Positions 18,079 to 27,234 of a stretch of 64,000 bases of DNA are shown piece by piece. Numbering within the stretch: the stretch's first letter is position 1; each line of letters begins with the position of its first letter. The stretch is taken from NCBI RefSeq assembly GCF_019880305.1, contig NZ_CP082301.1, positions 6,944,001 through 7,008,000 of the forward strand, written 5' to 3'. The notes under the pieces were generated by a model. It made no database searches. It saw only the letters and a list, made by a program, of their open reading frames with translations, and was not told the DNA's origin. The translations under genes and the position numbers were made by a program. The DNA is from Streptomyces decoyicus (lineage in GTDB: Bacteria > Actinomycetota > Actinomycetes > Streptomycetales > Streptomycetaceae).

Positions 18079-18126
18079 GGTGCGCGGTGCGCGGTGCGCG
18101 GTGCGCGGTGCGCGGTGCGCGGTGCA
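18079..18126. repeat. Heptamer tandem repeat (GGTGCGC)
   Basis: Six uninterrupted copies of GGTGCGC plus a partial seventh, located just upstream of the oxidoreductase start on the minus strand, inside its likely 5' leader or promoter. Confidence 0.9.
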
Positions 18127-18202
18127 CCGGCCGGCGACCGGCTGTGCGGTCGTCGGTGGCGCCCACCGACCAGGTTTCATTGGGTGCCCCAACGATAACC
18201 AG

Positions 18203-18227
18203 AAACCATTGGATTCACCAATGGTTT
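18203..18227. promoter_or_regulatory. Probable MarR operator
   Basis: A perfect 10-bp inverted repeat, AAACCATTGG and CCAATGGTTT, with a 5-base spacer, in the divergent promoter region between the oxidoreductase and marR genes. Related half-sites CCAATGGGTTT and CATTGGGTGCC flank it. The AT-rich composition contrasts with its surroundings. Confidence 0.7.
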
Positions 18228-18268
18228 TTCGTTGGGCTCTCCAATGGGTTTCTCGGTACGGTGGTCCC

Positions 18269-18712
18269 ATGGCCGACACCCCCTACGCCCCCAGCCGTAT
18301 CCGCGCGCTCCCCAGCTGGCTGCTGGGCCGCGCCGCCGCGCGCGGGCACCGGCTCGTCGCCGACGCGCTCGCCGGCGAAGGCATGCGGATGATGCATCAC
18401 GCCGTGCTGTCGGCGGTCGACGAACTCGGCCCGGTCTCCCAGGCGGAACTCGGCCGGACGCTGGGCATCGACCCCAAGGACATGGTCGCGATCGTCAACG
18501 ATCTGCAGCAGGACGGGCTGGTGACCCGCACCCCCGACCCCAAGGACCGGCGCAAGAACGCCATCGAGATCTCCGCCGACGGCCGGCGGCGGCTGCGCCG
18601 CACCCAGGAGCTCGGCGACGCGGCCAACGCGGAGCTGACCGCGGCCCTGACCCCGGCCGAACGCGAGCAGTTGATCGCGCTGCTGACCCGGATCGCGTTG
18701 CCGGGGGAGTGA
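18269..18712 (+). CDS. MarR-family transcriptional regulator
   Basis: A 147-residue winged-helix regulator. The DNA-binding region is SQAELGRTLGIDPKDMVAIV followed by a wing with RTPDPKDRRKNAIEISADGR. It is preceded and followed by helices for dimerisation. MarR proteins repress a divergent gene and release DNA on binding phenolic or oxidising ligands. The divergent oxidoreductase and the palindrome at 18203-18227 fit this arrangement. The ATG at 18269 gives a normal MarR N-terminus. Confidence 0.92.
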   Translation: MADTPYAPSRIRALPSWLLGRAAARGHRLVADALAGEGMRMMHHAVLSAVDELGPVSQAELGRTLGIDPKDMVAIVNDLQQDGLVTRTPDPKDRRKNAIEISADGRRRLRRTQELGDAANAELTAALTPAEREQLIALLTRIALPGE

Positions 18713-18781
18713 GCCACGGGCCGCCCGACGCAGGGCCGCCCCGCCGAGCGGCCCGCCGGTCCGTGCGGTGGGCGCGCGGCC

Positions 18782-19642
18782 TCAGTCCGTCTCCGCGGCG
18801 GCCCCCGCGGGCAGGGCGATGCGGTGCTCGCCCGCGTAGACGTTCATGGAGGAGCCGCGCAGAAAGCCGACCAGGGTCAGCCCCGTCTCGGCGGCCAGGT
18901 CGACGGCGAGCGAGGACGGCGCGGAGACCGCGGCCAGCAGGGGAATGCCCGCCATCACGGCCTTCTGCACCAGCTCGAACGACGCCCGGCCGGAGACCAT
19001 CAGCACACTCGACGACAGCGGCAGCCGCCCCTGCTGGAGCGCCCGCCCGACGATCTTGTCGACGGCGTTGTGCCGCCCCACGTCCTCTCTGATGTCGAGC
19101 AGATCACCGTCCGGCGTGAACAGCGCCGCCGCATGCAGGCCCCCGGTCCGCTCGAACACGCGCTGGGCGGCCCGCAGCCGGTCGGGCAGGGCGGCGAGGG
19201 TCGCCGGTTCGATGCGGACCGGGCCGGCAGCGGAGGTTTCCAGGGGGAAGCGGGTGGTGGTGCGCACCGCGTCCAGGCTGGCCTTGCCGCACAGTCCGCA
19301 CGACGACGTCGTGTAGACGTTGCGCTCCAGGGTGATGTCCGGGACCGGGACCCCGTCCGCGAGCCGGACGTCGACCACGTTGTAGGTGTTCTCCCCGTCG
19401 GCCGTCGCCCCCGCGCAGTAGACGATGTTCGCCAGCTCGTCGGCGCTCGCCAGGACGCCCTCGCTGACGAGGAAGCCGGCGGCGAGCGCGAAGTCGTCAC
19501 CCGGCGTGCGCATCGTGATCGCCAGCGGCTTGCCGCCGAGCCGTATCTCCAGCGGCTCCTCGGCGACGAGAGTGTCCGGGCGGGTGCTCACGGCACCGTC
19601 GCGGATGCGGATGACGCGGCGTCGCTCGGTGACCCGTCCCAT
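18782..19642 (-). CDS. fdhD: Formate dehydrogenase accessory sulfurtransferase FdhD
   Basis: A 286-residue protein. FdhD transfers sulfur from a cysteine desulfurase to the Mo-bisPGD cofactor of formate dehydrogenase. The catalytic loop Cys pair is present as SSCGLCGK (Cys115 and Cys118). The C-terminal domain has the family block around TGGLHAAALFTPDGDLLDIR followed by EDVGRHNAVDKIVG. The C-terminus contains SVLMVSGRASFELVQKA. No formate dehydrogenase gene is in the window, so the client is encoded elsewhere. Confidence 0.95.
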   Translation of the reverse strand: MGRVTERRRVIRIRDGAVSTRPDTLVAEEPLEIRLGGKPLAITMRTPGDDFALAAGFLVSEGVLASADELANIVYCAGATADGENTYNVVDVRLADGVPVPDITLERNVYTTSSCGLCGKASLDAVRTTTRFPLETSAAGPVRIEPATLAALPDRLRAAQRVFERTGGLHAAALFTPDGDLLDIREDVGRHNAVDKIVGRALQQGRLPLSSSVLMVSGRASFELVQKAVMAGIPLLAAVSAPSSLAVDLAAETGLTLVGFLRGSSMNVYAGEHRIALPAGAAAETD

Positions 19643-19868
19643 GTCTGATCAGTCCCGTCCTGACCGGGCCGGCTCGGTCCCGGTGCTGTCTGTGCGGAGA
19701 GCCCTGGCGGCCCTTGGTGCAGCGGTTGCCGCCGTGGTCACCGGGCGGTTGTGCGCGGGGTGACCTCGACGGTCTCATTCTCCTGCACGGGGGGAGAGGA
19801 GGCGGCGGTCGGCGTCCCACCGCGCGCGACATGCTCCGTCGGCCGTCGGTGCGTCGCGTCCGGAGGCG

Positions 19869-21182
19869 TCAGCTCTTCAGTTCACGGCCGCCGAACGCGC
19901 CCGAACCGTCGGCCGCGGCCCAGGCCGCCGCCACTCCGGCCTGGTCCAGCGTGTGCCAGTCGGGTGTGTCCTGGACGAGGAACCGGCCCAGCCGGCGCCC
20001 CAGCTCGACCATCGTCCGGCCGGTCTCACCGCGCTCGGCGCCGTAGGCCGCCAGTGCGTCCGGCCGCTCCTGTACGGCATGCAGCGCGGCCTCCAGGGCG
20101 GCGGCGTCCTGGAGCGCCTTCACCGCGCCGGCGCCGGTGTGCGGGCGGGCGACGGTCGCCGCATCGCCCGCGAGCAGCAGTCGGCCGGCGGTGTAGCGCG
20201 GCGCGGTGAAGTCGTACATCGGCTGGATGAACACCTCGTGACGGGGCGTCAGCCGCATCAGCCCGCCCCAGTAGGGCGGCAGCAACTCGGCCGTGACGTG
20301 GGCGAGATGGGCGTACAGGGAGTCGGTGAGGGTGCCGGGCGGCAGGCTGGTGGGGGTGTCGAGGCCCAGGTCGGGGCCGGCGGGCGGGGCGGTGTACAGG
20401 ACCCAGTTCGCGCGCCGGCCCCCGCGGCCGTCCGGGATGCGGTAGATGATGACGTGGCCGCCGGGGAAGACGCCGTAGATGCAGTCCTCCTCCGCCCAGG
20501 GGTCGGCCGGCAGGCCGGGGAGGCCGAGCTCCGTCAGCCGGTCGGCAGGGACGGCGCCGCGCCAGGCGAGGTAGCCGGCGTAGCCGGGCCGCACGCCCGG
20601 AAACGCGGTGTCGCGGACCACCGAGCGATAGCCGTCCGCGCCGATGACCAGGTCGAAGCGCTCCGTACGGGGACCGGCGCCGACGTGCTGCTGCTCGCCG
20701 CTGCCCTCGCCGCTCGCGCCGCCCTCGACGCCGTCGACGCCGTCGAGATGCAGTGCGGCGCCGTCCTCCGCCTCGCTGACCGCGGCGACCCGTACCCCCG
20801 GCCGGAATGCGGTGTCCTCCGGCAGCCGCCGCCGTAACTCCTGCCAGAGCGGTCCCCAGCAGTACGAGCGGAACGGGAAGGGCAGGACGCCGACCTGGCG
20901 GCCGAGCGGAGCGGAACCGTCGCGGACGTACCAGCGGCGGGTGGTCAGCTGCACCCATGGCATGGCGGCGTCCATGTATCCGGCGGCCGCGAGTTCGGCG
21001 TACCGGGCGTTGTGTACTGCGAGGCCGACGCCGCGGTCCGCGAGGCGGCCGGTGGTGCGTTCATAGATGGTGACGCGGCCCGCGCCGGCCCGGTGTGCGG
21101 CCAGTGCCGTGGCGCACCCGGCGATACTGCCGCCCACGACGGCGACCTCGGCCCCTGCGATCTGGATGCGGTCCTTGCTCAT
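19869..21182 (-). CDS. FAD-dependent monooxygenase
   Basis: A 437-residue flavoprotein of the PHBH/aromatic hydroxylase-like group. The N-terminal dinucleotide fold is VAVVGGSIAGCATALAAHRA, the DG-type motif is FDLVIGADGYRSVVRD, and the second FAD motif is LLLAGDAATVARPHTGAGAV. An acidic, Gly/Ser-rich insertion (about residues 160-180) is unusual. It probably hydroxylates an aromatic or polycyclic substrate using NAD(P)H and O2. The ATG at 21182 gives the normal start (MSKDRIQIAGAE). It is divergent from the ROK gene, 491 bases away. Confidence 0.9.
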   Translation of the reverse strand: MSKDRIQIAGAEVAVVGGSIAGCATALAAHRAGAGRVTIYERTTGRLADRGVGLAVHNARYAELAAAGYMDAAMPWVQLTTRRWYVRDGSAPLGRQVGVLPFPFRSYCWGPLWQELRRRLPEDTAFRPGVRVAAVSEAEDGAALHLDGVDGVEGGASGEGSGEQQHVGAGPRTERFDLVIGADGYRSVVRDTAFPGVRPGYAGYLAWRGAVPADRLTELGLPGLPADPWAEEDCIYGVFPGGHVIIYRIPDGRGGRRANWVLYTAPPAGPDLGLDTPTSLPPGTLTDSLYAHLAHVTAELLPPYWGGLMRLTPRHEVFIQPMYDFTAPRYTAGRLLLAGDAATVARPHTGAGAVKALQDAAALEAALHAVQERPDALAAYGAERGETGRTMVELGRRLGRFLVQDTPDWHTLDQAGVAAAWAAADGSGAFGGRELKS

Positions 21183-21673
21183 ACGTCGGCTACCCCCTGC
21201 GCTGTCCGGCGCCGATGGTCGGTCGGCTGCCTGGTTCGGTCGGCGCATTCTCGCAGGAGCCGCCCTTCTGCGGCCCGCTCCGCGAGGCGGGTCGCCCGGG
21301 GTCTGTACGGCAGCTCAGGGACACGGGTAGGGGCAGGCGCAGGCGGCAGGGGCGGGCGGGCTCACGGAGGTCTGGGAGACGGGTCCTGAGGGCCGCCGGC
21401 AGGAGGGCGACCGGCTCCGGCTGTGGGTGCGCGACGGCCCCGGCTCGCCCCCGGGCCGTCTCGGGTCCGGCCCCGCCCCTGGGCCGCCTCGGGTCCGGAC
21501 CCGTCCGCGCGACGCTTTGTCCTCACGCAGGAGAAAGTCGGCATGGATTCTGTCCGTAGTTCTTCCCCGTGCGGACAAGCGCTGCTACGTTCCCCTCGAA
21601 AGCCCGGTGGTGACGCCGTACGGCGACACCGCAACACCGGTCGGTCGATGCCGAGTACGGCTGGAGGGGCGGC
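21183..21673. other. Divergent intergenic region of 491 bases
   Basis: No supported gene. It contains two imperfect copies, 28 bases apart, of a segment starting GGGCCG.CTCGGGTCCGG (21453 and 21481), and near its right end a perfect palindrome. It should carry the monooxygenase and ROK promoters. Confidence 0.4.
21614..21625. promoter_or_regulatory. Possible ROK operator palindrome
   Basis: A perfect 12-bp palindrome, CGCCGTACGGCG, 48 bases upstream of the ROK start codon. Placement suits autoregulation, but GC-rich palindromes arise by chance in this genome. Confidence 0.3.
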
Positions 21674-22864
21674 GTGAGGCGCATGACGGCCAGGCCCGCG
21701 AACGCGCATCAGGCGCGGCTCCTGCGCCTGTTGCGCGATGACGGGCCCAACTCCCGTGCTCAGCTGGGCGACCGGGTCGAACTCTCCCGCTCCAAGCTCG
21801 CGGTGGAGGTCGACCGGCTGCTGGAGACCGGACTCGTGGTCGCCGACGGACTGGCCGCCTCGCGCGGCGGCCGCCGCTCCCACAACATCCGGCTCGCCCC
21901 CGCGCTGCGTTTCCTCGGCGTGGACATCGGTGCCACCTCCGTCGATGTGGCGGTCACCAACGCCGAGCTGGAGGTGCTGGGCCATCTGACCCAGCCCATG
22001 GACGTACGCGAGGGGCCGGTCGCGGTCTTCGAGCAAGTCCTGGCGCTGGCGGCGAAGTTGAAGGCGAGTGGGGTGGCGGAGGGGTTCGACGGTGCCGGTA
22101 TCGGCGTCCCCGGGCCGGTCCGTTTTCCCGAGGGCGTGCCGGTCGCGCCGCCGATCATGCCCGGCTGGGACGGCTTTCCCGTGCGCGAGGCGCTCAGCCA
22201 GGAACTGGGCTGCCCGGTCATGGTCGACAACGATGTGAATCTGATGGCCATGGGGGAGCAGCACGCGGGCGTCGCCCGCACCTCGCAGGACTTCCTCTTC
22301 GTCAAGATCGGTACCGGCATCGGCTGCGGCATCGTCGTCGGCGGCGAGGTCTACCGCGGTACGACGGGCAGCGCCGGCGACATCGGCCATATCCAGGTCG
22401 AGCCGGACGGCCGGGCGTGCGCCTGCGGCAACCACGGTTGTCTGGAGGCGTACTTCGGCGGCGCGGCGCTGGCCCGGGACGCGACGGACGCGGCCCAGGA
22501 CGGCACCTCACCCGAACTCGCCGCCCGGATGGCGGCGGGCGGCCCGCTGACCGCCGCCGATGTGGCCGTCGCCGCCGCCTCCGGTGACGCCGCCGCACTG
22601 GATCTGATCCGGGCCGGCGGTACCCGTACCGGCCAGGTCATCGCCGGCCTGGTCAGCTTCTTCAACCCGGGGCTGGTGGTGATCGGCGGCGGGGTGACCG
22701 GACTCGGCCACACCCTGCTCGCCGCGATCCGCACCCAGGTCTACCGCCAGTCGCTTCCGCTGGCGACCGGCAATCTCCCCATTGTGCTGGGGGAGTTGGG
22801 GCAGGCGGCCGGGGTGACCGGCGCGGCCCGCCTGATCAGCGACCATCTGTTCTCGCCTGCCTGA
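21674..22864 (+). CDS. ROK-family transcriptional regulator
   Basis: A 396-residue regulator. An N-terminal winged helix (QARLLRLLRDDGPNSRAQL, then RVELSRSKLAVEVDRLLETG) is joined to a ROK sugar-kinase-like domain. That domain starts at LRFLGVDIGATSVDVAVTN and has the zinc motif with GCLEAYFGG after CACGNH. The GTG at 21674 has GGAGGGG upstream. ROK regulators bind a sugar and repress transport genes, and this one sits directly before a sugar-type ABC importer, so it is probably the local regulator of the whole plus-strand run that follows. A 13-bp repeat array begins inside its stop codon. Confidence 0.92.
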   Translation: MRRMTARPANAHQARLLRLLRDDGPNSRAQLGDRVELSRSKLAVEVDRLLETGLVVADGLAASRGGRRSHNIRLAPALRFLGVDIGATSVDVAVTNAELEVLGHLTQPMDVREGPVAVFEQVLALAAKLKASGVAEGFDGAGIGVPGPVRFPEGVPVAPPIMPGWDGFPVREALSQELGCPVMVDNDVNLMAMGEQHAGVARTSQDFLFVKIGTGIGCGIVVGGEVYRGTTGSAGDIGHIQVEPDGRACACGNHGCLEAYFGGAALARDATDAAQDGTSPELAARMAAGGPLTAADVAVAAASGDAAALDLIRAGGTRTGQVIAGLVSFFNPGLVVIGGGVTGLGHTLLAAIRTQVYRQSLPLATGNLPIVLGELGQAAGVTGAARLISDHLFSPA

Positions 22865-23292
22865 TCCGCTCATTCGATCCGCCCGCTCGATCCGCCCGCT
22901 CGATCGGCCTGCTTGATCCGCCCGTCCGATCCGCCCGTCCGATCCGCCCGTCCGATCCGCCCGTCTGATCCGTCCGTCCGATCCGCCGAGTGAACTGCGC
23001 GCTTGATCTGCCCGCTCGAACCGTACGCCTGCTCCACTGCACGCACGCACGAGCCGCACCACCGGGCTGTCGCACGAGCCGCACCACCGGGCTTTCGCGC
23101 CGGCCGCACCACCGCGCTTCGCACCAGCCGTACCAACCGGGCTTCGCACCAGCCGTACCGCCCCGGCACCGCCGTGGCCCGGCGCTGTCGCACCGCCGCC
23201 CGCAGAGGCGTGAACTCCCCGTCCCCCCTTGCCCGTTCAACCTGCCCGCGTGCCCAGCCTGTTTGCCCTGCCCGTTTGCCCTGCCCGCTCAC
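22863..23292. repeat. Spacer made of 13-bp and 25-bp tandem repeats
   Basis: Three arrays fill most of the 454-base gap between the ROK and ABC genes. Array one has ten units of 13 bp (22863-22992, type GATCCGCCCGTCC) and degenerate copies to about 23030. Array two has four to five units of about 25 bp (from 23051, type GAGCCGCACCACCGGGCTTT). Array three has five 13-bp units (23228-23292, type CCTGCCCGTTTGC). The first unit overlaps the ROK stop codon and the last ends 26 bases before the ABC start. No protein-coding gene is supported here. Confidence 0.85.
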
Positions 23293-23318
23293 CGGCGTCG
23301 CGCCGAGGAGGCCACGTC

Positions 23319-24923
23319 ATGGCACCACAGCACCGTCCCCAGCCGCCCACCGGACCCGAGGTGGCGCCCGCGCCCCTGCTCACCATGCGGGGCATCACCA
23401 AATCCTTCCCCGGTGTCCGTGCGCTGGACGGCGTCGATCTCGACGTCACCGCCGGTGAAGTGCACTGTCTGCTCGGGCAGAACGGTGCCGGGAAGTCCAC
23501 TCTGATCAAGGTGCTGGCCGGCGTCCACCAGCCCGATGCCGGCGAGATCCGCTGGCAGGGCGCCCCCGTGACACTCCCCTCGCCGATCGCCGCGATGCGC
23601 CTGGGCGTCGCCACCATCTACCAGGAACTCGACCTGGTGGAACATCTCTCCGTCGCCGAGAACGTCTTCCTCGGTCATGAGGTCGCCACCGGTGGCTTCG
23701 TCCGCTCCGGCGAGACCGCGGCCCGTACCGCCGAGCTGCTCGCCCGGCTGGGGCACCCGGAGATCGCCCCCGGCGCGCTCGTCGGGAGCCTGTCCGCCGC
23801 CGGAGCGCAGGTCGTGTCGATGGTCCGGGCCCTCTCCCATGACGTCCGGCTGATCGTGATGGACGAACCGTCCGCCGCCCTCGACCCGGACGAGGTCGAC
23901 AACCTCTTCCGCATCGTCGCCGGCCTCACCGCCGAGGGCGTCGCCGTCATCCACATCTCGCACCGTCTGGAGGAGATCCGCCGCATCGGCGACCGGGTCA
24001 CCGTCCTCAAGGACGGCCGCGCCGCCGCCCGCGGCCTGGACGCACGGGCGACCCCCACCCGCGACATCGTCGCCCTGATGACCGGCCGCACCGTCGAGCA
24101 CCCGTTTCCCCCGCGCCCTCCGGTAGCCGCCGCGTCCGCCACCGCCCCTGTACTGGCCGTCGAAGGCCTCGCCAGGGACGGTGAGTTCGCCCCGCTCGAC
24201 TTCGCCCTGTACCCCGGCGAGATCCTCGGCCTGGCCGGGCTCGTCGGATCCGGGCGCTCGGAAATCCTGGAAACCGTCTTCGGCGCCCGCAGGCCCACCG
24301 CCGGGCGGGTCTTCGTCGACGGGCGGCCGCTGCGGCCCGGCAGCGTACCCGCCGCCGTACGCGCCGGCCTCGGCCTCGCCCCGGAGGAGCGCAAGTCCCA
24401 GGCGCTGCTGCTCCTGGAGTCCGTCAGCCGCAATGTCTCCGTCTCCTCCCTGGCGCGCTTCGCCCGCGCGGGCTGGCTGGACCGTACGGCGGAGCGGACC
24501 GCGACCCGGGCCGCCACCCGGGGCCTCAGCCTGCGCCCCGACGACCCGGACCGGCCGGTGCGCACCCTCTCCGGCGGCAATCAGCAAAAGGCCGTACTGG
24601 CCCGCTGGCTGCTGCGCGGCTGCCGGGTGCTGTTCCTGGACGAGCCGACCCGGGGAGTGGATGTGGGCGCCCGCGCAGAGCTGTACGCGGTGATCCGCCA
24701 ACTGGCAGACGACGGGCTGGCCGTCCTGCTGGTCTCCAGCGAACTTCCCGAGGTCCTCGGTCTCGCCGACCGTGTCCTCGTCCTCCGCGAGGGCCGGGTT
24801 GTGCACGAGGCGGAGTCCGGTTCGCTGGACGAACGCCGGGTGCTCGACCTGGTGATGACGGACGGGCCGCCCGCCACCGGCCGGCGGGATTCCGGCCCGC
24901 CCGCGGCCTTCCGCAAGCGCTAG
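23319..24923 (+). CDS. Sugar ABC transporter, fused double ATPase subunit
   Basis: A 534-residue ATPase of the RbsA/XylG/MglA type with two nucleotide-binding domains in one chain. Domain 1 has Walker A GQNGAGKST (residues 53-61), a degenerate signature (GSLSAAGAQ) and Walker B LIVMDEPSAAL. Domain 2 has the usual altered P-loop GLVGSGRSEI, an intact signature LSGGNQQK and Walker B VLFLDEPTRGVDVG. It powers import of a sugar or cyclitol at the membrane with the next two genes. The ATG at 23319 has GAGGAGG just upstream. Confidence 0.95.
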   Translation: MAPQHRPQPPTGPEVAPAPLLTMRGITKSFPGVRALDGVDLDVTAGEVHCLLGQNGAGKSTLIKVLAGVHQPDAGEIRWQGAPVTLPSPIAAMRLGVATIYQELDLVEHLSVAENVFLGHEVATGGFVRSGETAARTAELLARLGHPEIAPGALVGSLSAAGAQVVSMVRALSHDVRLIVMDEPSAALDPDEVDNLFRIVAGLTAEGVAVIHISHRLEEIRRIGDRVTVLKDGRAAARGLDARATPTRDIVALMTGRTVEHPFPPRPPVAAASATAPVLAVEGLARDGEFAPLDFALYPGEILGLAGLVGSGRSEILETVFGARRPTAGRVFVDGRPLRPGSVPAAVRAGLGLAPEERKSQALLLLESVSRNVSVSSLARFARAGWLDRTAERTATRAATRGLSLRPDDPDRPVRTLSGGNQQKAVLARWLLRGCRVLFLDEPTRGVDVGARAELYAVIRQLADDGLAVLLVSSELPEVLGLADRVLVLREGRVVHEAESGSLDERRVLDLVMTDGPPATGRRDSGPPAAFRKR

Positions 24924-25036
24924 CCGGGCGCTCGCGGACGAGCCCGGCCAGAGACGGCCCGCCCGGCGTCCGAGGGCCTCACCACGTATCCGCCCCCACT
25001 GCCGTCGCCCCGCCGACACCCGCAAGGAGCAGTCCC

Positions 25037-26065
25037 GTGAACACCTCAGAAGGGCAAGCCCCCGCCCCGGCCGGGGCCCCGGCACCGGCGGTGGGGCCGC
25101 CCCGCGCGCATGCCGCCACCCGACGGCGGGGTACTCGCCCCGACCTCCGCAACCTCTCCCTCCTCATCGTCCTCGCCGCCCTCGTCCTCGTCGGCGCCCT
25201 CACCACACCCGAGCAGTTCCTCAGCCTCCAGAACCTCCAACTCGTGCTCACCCAGGCGTCCGTCATCGGGGTCGTCACCGTCGGCGTCACGTTCGTCATC
25301 ATCGGCGGCGGTATCGACCTCTCCGTAGGCGCGATGGTCGCCCTGGCCACCGTCTGGGCGACGACGGTGGCCACCCAGCAGTACGGCCTCGGCGGCATCC
25401 TGCTCTCCGCCCTGCTCGTGGGTCTGGGCTGCGGTCTGGTCAACGGCCTGCTGGTCTCCTTCGGCGGCATGGTGCCGTTCATCGCCACCCTCGCCATGCT
25501 CGCCTCGGCCCGCGGCCTGGCCCTCCAGATCAGCGCGGGCCGCACCCAGATCGTCGACGTCCAGCCGGTCCTGGAGCTCGGCCAGCGCGATGCCTATGTC
25601 CTGGGCGTTCCGCCGATCGTGCTGGTCTTCGCGGCCGTCACCGTCATCGGCTGGCTGGTGCTGCACCGCACCACCTTCGGCCGCCGCACCGTCGCCGTCG
25701 GCGGCAACCCGGAGGCCGCCCGGCTGGCCGGTATCGATGTGCGCCGTCAGCGCCTGCTGCTGTATCTGCTGTCCGGCCTGTGCTGCGGTATCGCCGCGTT
25801 CCTGCTCATCGTCCTCACCGGCTCCGGCCAGAACACCAACGGCAATCTCTACGAACTCGACGCCATCGCCGCCGCCATCATCGGCGGCACCCTCCTCAGT
25901 GGCGGCCGCGGCACCATCACCGGCTCCGTCCTCGGCGTCCTCGTCTTCACCACCATCACCAACCTGTTCGCGCTGAACAACCTGGAGACCGCAGTCCAGC
26001 AGATCGCCAAGGGCGCGATCATCGTCGCCGCCGTACTGATCCAGAGGAAGGGCCGTACGTCATGA
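25037..26065 (+). CDS. Sugar ABC transporter permease (RbsC-like)
   Basis: A 342-residue membrane protein with an unusually Pro/Ala-rich cytoplasmic start (about 30 residues) and eight to ten membrane helices. It belongs to the BPD_transp_2 group: VTFVIIGGGIDLSVGAMVAL and GRRTVAVGGNPEAARLAGI are diagnostic, followed by the C-terminal AAAIIGGTLLSGGRGTITGS. The GTG at 25037 follows AAGGAG. Its stop overlaps the start of the binding protein gene by four bases (ATGA), which indicates translational coupling. Confidence 0.95.
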   Translation: MNTSEGQAPAPAGAPAPAVGPPRAHAATRRRGTRPDLRNLSLLIVLAALVLVGALTTPEQFLSLQNLQLVLTQASVIGVVTVGVTFVIIGGGIDLSVGAMVALATVWATTVATQQYGLGGILLSALLVGLGCGLVNGLLVSFGGMVPFIATLAMLASARGLALQISAGRTQIVDVQPVLELGQRDAYVLGVPPIVLVFAAVTVIGWLVLHRTTFGRRTVAVGGNPEAARLAGIDVRRQRLLLYLLSGLCCGIAAFLLIVLTGSGQNTNGNLYELDAIAAAIIGGTLLSGGRGTITGSVLGVLVFTTITNLFALNNLETAVQQIAKGAIIVAAVLIQRKGRTS

Positions 26066-27123
26066 CGGAGCATGCGCACCACACCCCCACCACCCGCCGA
26101 GGCATCCTGTTCGGCGCCGCCGCCGTCTCCGCCGGCGCCCTCCTCACCGCCTGCACCAGCAACGAGAGCAACGACCGGGCGGCGACGAGCGACGACCAGC
26201 AGACGGGCGGCCTCGACGACAAGCCCGGCAAGCACGTGACCATCGGCTTCGCCGGACCGCAGGCCGACCACGGCTGGCTCAACGCCATCAATGTGAACGC
26301 CAAGTCCCGGGCCCGGCGCTACAAGGACGTCACCCTCGAAGTCACCGAGGGCTCCAACGACACCGCCCAGCAGATCGGCCAGATCGAAACCCTGATCAAC
26401 AAGAAGGTCGACGTGCTGGTGATCCTGCCGGCCGACGGCAAGGCCCTCACCCAGGTCGGCCTCAAGGCCATGCGGGCCGGCATCCCCGTCGTCAACCTCG
26501 ACCGGGTCTTCGCCTCCCCACAGGCCTACCGCTGCTGGATCGGCGGTGACAACTACGGCATGGGACTGAACGCCGGGCACTACATCGGCGAACAGCTCAA
26601 GGACAAGAAGCACGCCACCGTCGTCGAGCTGGCCGGCATCGACAACCTGGAGCTGACCCGGCAGCGCACCAAGGGCTTCGACGACGCGTTGAAGAACTAC
26701 CCCCATATCGAGAAGGTCGGCAGACAGGCCGCCGAATTCACCGTGGAATCCGGCCAGTCGAAGATGGCGGGACTGCTCCAGGCGCACCCCTCCTTCGACG
26801 CGCTGTGGAACCACGACGACGACCAGGGCGTGGGCGCCGAACGTGCCATCAAGCAGGCCGGCCGGGACGGCTTCCTCATGGTCGGCGGTGCGGGATCCCG
26901 CAAGGCCATGGACACCATCAAGGCCGGCAACTCCGTACTGAAGGCCACCGTCCTCTACCCGCCGACGATGTCCGCCTCCGCCATCGACCTCGCCCGTGCG
27001 CTCGCCCAGGGCAAGGGCATCGGCGGAATGGCGGAGCTGGAGATCCCGGCCTCGCTCACCCTCTACTCCGCCGTCGTCACCAAGGACAACGTCGACGACC
27101 ACCTCCCCACCGGCTTCCACTGA
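26062..27123 (+). CDS. Sugar ABC transporter substrate-binding lipoprotein
   Basis: A 353-residue binding protein of the RbsB/periplasmic-binding-4 type. The N-terminus joins a twin-arginine motif (TTRRGILFG, Arg12-Arg13) to a lipobox ending in LLTAC with Cys31, so it is likely a Tat-exported lipoprotein anchored outside the membrane. A polar linker follows. The sugar-binding fold begins at HVTIGFAGPQADHGWLNAIN and includes the EGSNDTAQQIGQIETLINKK hinge region. Ligands of this group are aldoses and cyclitols. The ligand here is unknown. Confidence 0.93.
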   Translation: MTEHAHHTPTTRRGILFGAAAVSAGALLTACTSNESNDRAATSDDQQTGGLDDKPGKHVTIGFAGPQADHGWLNAINVNAKSRARRYKDVTLEVTEGSNDTAQQIGQIETLINKKVDVLVILPADGKALTQVGLKAMRAGIPVVNLDRVFASPQAYRCWIGGDNYGMGLNAGHYIGEQLKDKKHATVVELAGIDNLELTRQRTKGFDDALKNYPHIEKVGRQAAEFTVESGQSKMAGLLQAHPSFDALWNHDDDQGVGAERAIKQAGRDGFLMVGGAGSRKAMDTIKAGNSVLKATVLYPPTMSASAIDLARALAQGKGIGGMAELEIPASLTLYSAVVTKDNVDDHLPTGFH

Positions 27124-27234
27124 TCCGCCGTACGGCACCGGGCCGACCGGCCGGATCGTGTGCCCCGCCGGGTCCACGGGCCGGTCCGCGCCCCGCCGGA
27201 GAGGCCTCCCCACCGTCGACAGACGAGGTGATTC

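Noticed and set aside
22863..23292. Possible CRISPR array
   Set aside because: Repeats are 13 and 25 bp and directly abut each other, without unique spacers, and no cas gene is near.
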